Below are positions 25,648 to 31,512 of a stretch of DNA of 31,512 nucleotides, piece after piece. The notes below the pieces were generated by a model. The model searched no databases. It saw nothing but the letters and a program-made list of their open reading frames with translations, and was not told where the DNA came from. Position 1 is the stretch's first letter; each line of letters opens with the position of its first letter. Made by a program: the position numbers and the translations under genes. Source of the DNA: a virus; the IMG/VR virus record IMGVR_UViG_3300009182_003894, positions 1 through 31,512 of that record; one strand, written 5' to 3'.

Positions 25648-26937
25648 ATGACTGTTATTTCAAAATTATTTAGATCAGACTCTGGATTTACTAGTCCGTA
25701 TTTTTTAGTAGACGTTTCGGGAAATCTTATTACGCAAACCTTAACAGTGGCTGGTAATAGGATTGAACTAGTATCCGGAGCAAAAATAACCACAGCTGGA
25801 CAAACTTTACTATCTCAGACCACACTGGGTTCTAGTGTTGTTAATATACTTGGAACACTAACTGGATTGACAATTTCTGGCCCGTTATCGAACACAGGAA
25901 CAACTAATTTAGGATTGATTAGTAATGTTACGATTGCCGGAGGAACCGCTGGTCAAGTATTAACTACTGACGGGAATGGTGTTTTAAGTTGGGCAACAGT
26001 AAGCGGCGGCGGCGGCACTACAATTAACGGTTCAACTACATTATCAGGATTGACCGATGTTAATATTACAAGCCCTTCAGACGGTCAAGTATTAAAATAT
26101 AGTACATCTCAAGGAAAATGGATACCTTCTGCAGACTTAGTTGGCAATGCGGTGTCGGGAATTCAGCTAACAGCTCTTAGTGTGTCTACAGCAACCGCAA
26201 GCGGAAGCGGTGGTTTATCTTATAATAACTTATCTGGTGTTTTTACATTTACTCCACCTGTTATTCCACTGTTCACTGGCGGAACTGTAAGCGGGTCAAC
26301 TACATTTAGTTCTTCAGTAACTTTTAATTCAAGTGCAATTTTTAGTTCTGCTATTACATTCAGTGCCGGAGCAACTTTTAGCGGTGCTTTATCATTTGGT
26401 AATGCAGTAACATTTAATAGTCAAACCACGTTTACTGGATCCACTAATTTAGGTCCTGTTGGAAATTTATCAATAACTGGAGGAACAGCTGGGCAAGTAT
26501 TAACTACTAACGGTTCTGGATCTTTAAGTTGGGTAACGCAAACTGTAACGGTTGTTGCTGCTAGTAGAACATCTGTATCAGTCACAACTAGTAGTATTGC
26601 GGCAGGATCTAGTGCCAACTATACCATAACTGGCTATAAAGGCTATATGTTGTATAGTATTCAAACTTCATATGGTGCCTGGGTTACTGTTTATTCTAGT
26701 ACCGCAGCAAGAACTTCAGATGCATCCAGAGCTATTACTACTGATCCAACTCCTGGTTCAGGAGTCATTGCAGAAATGATTTCAACAACAGGAACTACAC
26801 AATATTTTAGTCCAGCAATTGTGGGATATAGTAGTGAAGCAACACCTACAACTAGTATTCCTCTTAAAATTTATAATAACGGAGCATCTGCTTCAGTTAT
26901 AACTGTAACACTTACTATATTACAAACAGAATCTTAA
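25648..26937 (+). CDS. Tail fibre protein with GQVLTT repeats and distal domain (429 aa)
   Basis: Two copies of a fibre motif, GGTAGQVLTTDGNGVLSW (near residue 108) and GGTAGQVLTTNGSGSLSW (near 283), bracket a region of SxxTFSSSxTFNSS-type strands that probably forms a trimeric fibre shaft. GLSYNNLSGVFTFTPP in the middle is familiar from marine T4-like fibres. The last 130 residues form a separate domain (KGYMLYSIQTSYGAWVTVY ... TTSIPLKIYNNG) that I take to be the distal or host-contacting end. No enzyme motif seen. It lies 15 bases after the VTIG protein and 35 before the peptidase, so these genes may share a transcript. Confidence 0.75.
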   Translation: MTVISKLFRSDSGFTSPYFLVDVSGNLITQTLTVAGNRIELVSGAKITTAGQTLLSQTTLGSSVVNILGTLTGLTISGPLSNTGTTNLGLISNVTIAGGTAGQVLTTDGNGVLSWATVSGGGGTTINGSTTLSGLTDVNITSPSDGQVLKYSTSQGKWIPSADLVGNAVSGIQLTALSVSTATASGSGGLSYNNLSGVFTFTPPVIPLFTGGTVSGSTTFSSSVTFNSSAIFSSAITFSAGATFSGALSFGNAVTFNSQTTFTGSTNLGPVGNLSITGGTAGQVLTTNGSGSLSWVTQTVTVVAASRTSVSVTTSSIAAGSSANYTITGYKGYMLYSIQTSYGAWVTVYSSTAARTSDASRAITTDPTPGSGVIAEMISTTGTTQYFSPAIVGYSSEATPTTSIPLKIYNNGASASVITVTLTILQTES

Positions 26938-26972
26938 AATATTGGCTGATCAACATTAGGTAAGCAATTAAT

Positions 26973-28208
26973 ATGGAAGCTCAATCAGCACATTTATTTG
27001 AAGTAGATTTAATTGATCCCGCAACAGGGCAAGCACCATCTGCGTTACCAGTTGCTGGCCGACTTACTCCTCCTCAAATTGCAATAGCATACAATATTCC
27101 TAGTTCTTCTGGGTTTGGTGTAAAGATCGGAATTCTCAGCTTTGGCGGTGGATTTTTACAATCTGATCTTAATAAATCATGGGCAGACTTACAATCAGCC
27201 GGTCTACTATCTTCAGCATACGCAGTACCAACAGTTACACAAGTATTACTAGACGGTCAGACTGGTGTTTTTTCAAGAGGAAATACATTCCACGATGGCG
27301 CAAGCGGAGAAAATACTGTAGATATTTTTTGTGCGGCCACTATGGCTCCGCAAGCTAGCATTACTATCTACATAGGTAGTACATACCAAAGTATGCTAAC
27401 ACAAGCAATTGCTGATGGTATGCACATTATTACAATTAGTTGGGCTACTAATGAATACACATCGGACGAACAATATTTTACCAATGCAACTAATGCTGGA
27501 ATAACAGTACTTGCAGCGTCGGGTGACTGGGGTTCAGTGGTAGGAACAACTGGTAGCACTATTGGATTGTGCTATCCAGCATCTAGCCCTAATGTTATAT
27601 CTGTCGGTGGTACTAGACTTACTCTAAATGGTAGCAATGGACGTTTAACAGAAACCGATGATAATAGAGACAGTGCGTTTGGTAGTACATGGGGCGGTGG
27701 CGGTGGCGTAAGTACAGTATTTTCATTACCTAGTTGGCAATCTGGTTTATTCTATACTCCTATTACTAGCGGAGTAACAGGTAGTCCTACAGCATTGTCT
27801 AATCGAGGTGCTCCTGATTTTTCAGCTCCTATGAACGCTTACGCTTTATATTATAACGGATCAATTTCTGGCTATGGCGGTACTAGTTTATCAAGCCCAA
27901 CTATGGCAGGTATGCTTGCTAGATTTCAACAACTCACCGGAGTTCGACGAACTAGTGCTGACTGGAATACTATAGCATATGGTAATACCAGTGCTTTTTA
28001 TGATATAACTGTAGGAACAAATAATACCGTAATTAATAGTGGATACGCAGGAACTGTTGGCTGGGATGCTGTAACCGGCTTAGGACCACCTAACGGAACT
28101 AGCATTTATAAATCAATACATACTGGTTCTACATTTCCTAAACAAAATTACGGATTTCGCCCAGTAACAGGACAAACTTACCCAAGAAAAACCACTGGTG
28201 TCCGTTAA
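26973..28208 (+). CDS. S53 sedolisin/kumamolisin-like serine peptidase (411 aa)
   Basis: The catalytic set of family S53 is complete: E113 and D117 in GENTVD (ExxxD), D185 in ASGDWG (oxyanion hole), and S305 in GGTSLSSP (usual GTSxxxP). A calcium site is recognisable as YDIT (D344) and GWDAVTGLG (D365), with spacing like kumamolisin's. The mature-domain opening LTPPQIAIAYNIP lies at residues 31-43, so only a 30-residue leader stands where other S53 enzymes have a pro-domain of about 150 residues or more. No signal peptide is seen. After the domain comes a basic 30-residue tail. The S53 family usually acts outside cells, often at acid pH. Placement between fibre genes suggests a virion-borne peptidase cutting host surface proteins or maturing fibres; both are inferences. 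Confidence 0.88.
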   Translation: MEAQSAHLFEVDLIDPATGQAPSALPVAGRLTPPQIAIAYNIPSSSGFGVKIGILSFGGGFLQSDLNKSWADLQSAGLLSSAYAVPTVTQVLLDGQTGVFSRGNTFHDGASGENTVDIFCAATMAPQASITIYIGSTYQSMLTQAIADGMHIITISWATNEYTSDEQYFTNATNAGITVLAASGDWGSVVGTTGSTIGLCYPASSPNVISVGGTRLTLNGSNGRLTETDDNRDSAFGSTWGGGGGVSTVFSLPSWQSGLFYTPITSGVTGSPTALSNRGAPDFSAPMNAYALYYNGSISGYGGTSLSSPTMAGMLARFQQLTGVRRTSADWNTIAYGNTSAFYDITVGTNNTVINSGYAGTVGWDAVTGLGPPNGTSIYKSIHTGSTFPKQNYGFRPVTGQTYPRKTTGVR

Positions 28209-28229
28209 CTAAGTCGTATACACAAGCGT

Positions 28230-28237
28230 CATAAATA
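28230..28237 (+). promoter_or_regulatory. Candidate T4-like late promoter (CATAAATA), distal
   Basis: Seven of eight bases match the T4 late consensus. It lies about 100 bases before the start of the large virion protein and would give a longer leader than the second box closer to the gene. The 130-base gap holds no open reading frame of note. Confidence 0.5.
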
Positions 28238-28311
28238 CACTATAGATAATATACTGGGCAGTCTTGTGCTAACTTCACATATCATTACATGTACAGTGAC
28301 GTTAATATAAG

Positions 28312-28319
28312 CATAAATA
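28312..28319 (+). promoter_or_regulatory. Candidate T4-like late promoter (CATAAATA), proximal
   Basis: Same eight bases as the distal box, 19 bases ahead of the ATG and just before the GGAG at 28329-28332. Two identical boxes in one gap suggest the large virion protein is strongly expressed late. Confidence 0.55.
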
Positions 28320-28338
28320 TAGAACCACGGAGAATGAA

Positions 28339-31300
28339 ATGGCAAAGAGTCAACTTAGACAGTACGTTTTTAATGCAGCACTAGGGCAAATTGAAGTACC
28401 TGGTAAGATAGATTTACAACAATTATTAGTTATTACCGATACTACTAAGAACGTTATACTTTATAATTTTGCAGATCCTTCCTATTTAGGAACTTCTGTA
28501 TCATTCGTCCGTGCAAACGACACAAATTTTATAACAGCATTGGACAATACCGACGGTAATACTATTATCCAGTTAAATGCTGCCACAATAACTAGTATTT
28601 CAACTAATAGTATTATCAGCAGTGATGCAATACAGATTTTTTACGAAAGTCCATTTCAATATGTAAGAAGTCCAGAAATTGGTACAGATGCGTTTGAGCG
28701 TATGCGTGTAGCGGCTCCGCAAAGTTTACTTGATGCTGACTTTGAATATGGTATGCAACCAACCAAATGGTTGACTGTTAGTCAACAACGTGGTATACCT
28801 AGCATTTATGAAATTCCAGGCACTGACATAACTGTTTCAGCTGCAACTTCAGATGCCAGCACACAATCTGGCGGCTCTTCCACAGCAGAAAGTATTATCA
28901 CAATTACCACAGCTTCTGCGCATAATTATATTGCAGGACAGCCAATTACTATCAAAGGATTTAATCCAGCTATTACAGGTTTCGACCGTGCTGAGGGATC
29001 TTTCTTTGTATACACAGTTGTAAACTCAACACAATTTACTTTTATTGCCAAAGGTAAAGTAGGTTTTAGTAACGGCGATAGTATCTATACTCCATTCATT
29101 CAATTACGTGCAGGCGGTTACTATTCAGGATCTGCTATTAATGCAGTTATTAATTGTACAGTTACTGGAACTAACGGTACTGGCAACGTAGTAACGGTAA
29201 CAAGCACAACTGGTATGTCAGTGGGATCACCATTCACTGTTAATCAAATTATTACCAACGCTGTTGCAACTAATAATTCAACTAATTATATCACGGTGGG
29301 ATCTACCATAGGTATGTATGCTAACATGCCATTACTGTTCTCGGGAACTAGTTTTGGTGGATTGACTACTGGTAGTACTTACTACGTACAAAGTATCATT
29401 GATACAAAAACAATTACAGTTGTGACAGTTTCAAGCGGCTCAACTAATCCAGTATTAACTACAACAACGGGCGGCAATATGTATGTTACTGGTGGCGCAA
29501 GTTTTGGTGGCTTGGTTGCAGGAACACAATATTATATTGCCAGTATACCTAGTGGTACCACACTAACATTGAGTAATAATATTAATTATAACGCTACAGT
29601 TACCGCAACAAACGCTATTAATAATTCAGTGACCTTTACCACAACTAATAACATGACTGTAGGTGAAGCTGTTGCTCTTTCTGGTAGTACATTTGGTAAC
29701 TTACAAGCAACCACATATTATGTGTATCAGATCATTGATAGTAGAAATGCTATTTTAAGCACCTCAGCAACTCTTTCTGTGATGATTCAAACAACCGCAA
29801 CAGGGTCTATGACTGCAGCTGTGGGCAGTGCAATTCCATTAACCGCAGGTACAAATACTGGTTACTTGTTTGGAGTTGCAATCAGCAACCCAACTTATAC
29901 AGTCAGCACCCCGGTTACAAGTTGTAGCTTTACCGCTTCTATTACTGGAACAGTACTAACAGTTACACAAGTTCAAAGTGGTACTTTAGCACCAGGGCAG
30001 GGCATTGCACTAAGTGCAAATAATACAGTGCCAAGTTTAACATCAATTGTAAGTCAGCTTACAGGTACTACAGGACAAACTGGAACATATCAGCTTAACA
30101 CCACTAGTAGTATTGGATCTACCGCAACTTTTATTAGTACAAATGGATTCTGCGTAGTCACTGTTAACACGGGCAATGCGCCCCACGGATTACTTCCAGG
30201 AAGTACACTACTAACTTACGTAACTTCAGACACGGGAACAAATAACCATTTGTTTGTGGCTGGTCCGTACTTTGTAGAAAGCGTAAGTACAAATACAGTA
30301 GCTGGCCAAGTTATTGCTAATCAGATGACTTACACTGCACGTAGTCCTGGATTTATACAAACAGGCACACCTATTGTAGCAGCGTTATATGCAAGAAGTG
30401 ACAGCTTTTATTCTCATAGACCGTTTGACGGTGGAGTAAGTTTAGGTACAAGTTTACCAAGTCACGGTGCTCAAGCAATACGTATGAGTAAAAAGTATAT
30501 TCGTTATCAATCTGGTAAATCAATTAACTTTAATACTGGCTTGTTAATGGCTCCAAATTACGATGTAAGATCTGTAGTAGCATCCAGCACAAATATTGGT
30601 GCAACAATTACTATTACAACAGATGACGTTGATCACGGTGCTCAAGTAGGTGCAACTATTACACTAACTGGAGTTATAACATCTGGATACAACGGAACAT
30701 ATACTGTTGGTAACATTATTGATGAGCGTACACTTACAGTTGTTGCAAATCAAACATTGGGCGCAGCTGGATCTGCTGCAATTTCAGATCCTTGCTTTTT
30801 AAGTTTAAGTAACTGGTATGGAGCAAGTGTACGTAGCGGAACGTACGATGAACAAAACGGTGTATTTTTCCAATACGACGGCCAAATTATATCTGCTGTT
30901 AAACGCAGTTCAACATTTCAATTGGCAGGTACAATTAACGTAGTTGTAGGTTCTGGACAAATTGTTGGTATTAACACACGATTTACTACACAACTGGCAG
31001 CAGGCGATCGCATAGTTATACGCGGTATGAGTCACATTGTAACGCAAGTTAGTAATGACACACTAATGTATGTTAATCCGCAATATCGTGGATATGCATC
31101 AATCAGCGGTATTAAAGCAGCTAAAACAATTGATTACTCAGTCCCGCAGAGTAAATGGAATGTAGATCGTTGCGATGGATCAAATGATGCATTTAATCCT
31201 AGTGGATATCGAATAATTCCCATTAAGATGCAGATGGTTGCGGTACAATGGACATGGTATGGCGCTGGATTTATTGATTGGATGCTACGTGGTCCTGAGG

Positions 31301-31512
31301 GCAAGTACATCACAGTGCATCGTTTGCGTAATAACAACGTGAACAATGAAGCGTGGATGCGCTCTGGTAACTTGCCAGTGCGTTACGAAGTTCTAAATGA
31401 AAGTGCTAGAAGCCAGATAGTTGGAACAAGCTCAGTTGGCGTATCTGATCCTGTTATTAGTGTATTAGATAACACATTCTTCCCAACACCTGCATCGGGA
31501 TATCCAATAACA
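28339..31512 (+). CDS. Large virion structural protein (3' end outside window, at least 1058 aa)
   Basis: ATG with GGAG upstream; the frame is open to the window edge, so the C terminus is missing. The N-terminal part (MAKSQLRQYVFNAALGQIEVPG ... FERMRVAAPQSLLDADFEYG, TKWLTVSQQRGIPSIYEIPGTD) is a block I recognise from large structural proteins of marine T4-like phages. Residues about 310-475 contain three similar beta modules (FGGLTTGSTYYVQSI, FGGLVAGTQYYIASI, FGNLQATTYYVYQI). Near 560-590 is a GTYQLN segment like the Thr/Gly inserts of the giant fibre. The last visible part (MQMVAVQWTWYGAGFIDWMLRGPEG) is a conserved Trp-rich block. Likely a baseplate- or tail-attached protein; exact role unknown. 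Confidence 0.75.
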   Translation, partial: MAKSQLRQYVFNAALGQIEVPGKIDLQQLLVITDTTKNVILYNFADPSYLGTSVSFVRANDTNFITALDNTDGNTIIQLNAATITSISTNSIISSDAIQIFYESPFQYVRSPEIGTDAFERMRVAAPQSLLDADFEYGMQPTKWLTVSQQRGIPSIYEIPGTDITVSAATSDASTQSGGSSTAESIITITTASAHNYIAGQPITIKGFNPAITGFDRAEGSFFVYTVVNSTQFTFIAKGKVGFSNGDSIYTPFIQLRAGGYYSGSAINAVINCTVTGTNGTGNVVTVTSTTGMSVGSPFTVNQIITNAVATNNSTNYITVGSTIGMYANMPLLFSGTSFGGLTTGSTYYVQSIIDTKTITVVTVSSGSTNPVLTTTTGGNMYVTGGASFGGLVAGTQYYIASIPSGTTLTLSNNINYNATVTATNAINNSVTFTTTNNMTVGEAVALSGSTFGNLQATTYYVYQIIDSRNAILSTSATLSVMIQTTATGSMTAAVGSAIPLTAGTNTGYLFGVAISNPTYTVSTPVTSCSFTASITGTVLTVTQVQSGTLAPGQGIALSANNTVPSLTSIVSQLTGTTGQTGTYQLNTTSSIGSTATFISTNGFCVVTVNTGNAPHGLLPGSTLLTYVTSDTGTNNHLFVAGPYFVESVSTNTVAGQVIANQMTYTARSPGFIQTGTPIVAALYARSDSFYSHRPFDGGVSLGTSLPSHGAQAIRMSKKYIRYQSGKSINFNTGLLMAPNYDVRSVVASSTNIGATITITTDDVDHGAQVGATITLTGVITSGYNGTYTVGNIIDERTLTVVANQTLGAAGSAAISDPCFLSLSNWYGASVRSGTYDEQNGVFFQYDGQIISAVKRSSTFQLAGTINVVVGSGQIVGINTRFTTQLAAGDRIVIRGMSHIVTQVSNDTLMYVNPQYRGYASISGIKAAKTIDYSVPQSKWNVDRCDGSNDAFNPSGYRIIPIKMQMVAVQWTWYGAGFIDWMLRGPEGKYITVHRLRNNNVNNEAWMRSGNLPVRYEVLNESARSQIVGTSSVGVSDPVISVLDNTFFPTPASGYPIT

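Noticed and set aside
1-31512. CRISPR array, tRNA genes, insertion sequences or an attachment site
   Set aside because: No regularly spaced DNA repeats, cloverleaf-like sequences, transposase genes or integrase genes were seen. The repeats present are protein-level repeats within fibre genes.

Overview
The window looks like part of the genome of a marine T4-like myovirus (cyanophage or pelagiphage type). The reasons are AT-rich DNA, long threonine/glycine/serine-rich virion proteins with recognisable cyanophage-style modules, a tail-assembly-chaperone-like gene beside a glycine-rich adhesin, T4-like late promoter boxes (NATAAATA) ahead of structural genes, and overlapping stop/start junctions. 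No RNA genes, insertion sequences or CRISPR arrays were seen. Both window edges cut through structural genes. The host and exact phage group cannot be fixed from this sequence alone.

Left block (1-12.87 kb, + strand): the C-terminal part of a large fibre protein; a 2605-residue fibre or adhesin paralogous to it; a 107-residue small virion protein; a 598-residue adhesin with Ig-like domains and a Gly/Cys-rich tip; and a tail-assembly-chaperone-like protein. A symmetric hairpin at 12.89 kb closes the block.

Middle block (12.9-23.65 kb): a ten-gene accessory cluster of enzymes with no structural genes. Six genes run leftward as one tightly packed unit: halogenase, 2OG-Fe(II) oxygenase, GT9-like glycosyltransferase, second oxygenase, NodU/TobZ-type carbamoyltransferase and a short halogenase-like flavoprotein. 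Three run rightward from a shared 94-bp divergent control region: two more halogenase-like flavoproteins and a 2OG-oxygenase-like protein that seems to lack its iron-binding histidines. A small cupin gene faces them and overlaps the last one tail to tail. Four flavin-dependent halogenase homologues plus hydroxylation, carbamoylation and glycosyl-transfer enzymes look like a tailoring pathway carried by a phage. Its substrate is unknown: a small molecule, a host surface glycan, or the phage's own tail fibres.

Right block (23.7 kb to the end, + strand): three repeat-built tail or fibre proteins, an S53 (sedolisin/kumamolisin-like) serine peptidase with its catalytic residues but no pro-domain, and a large virion protein that runs off the window. 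Late-promoter boxes precede four structural genes and none was seen ahead of the enzyme cluster, which suggests the enzymes are made at a different stage of infection.
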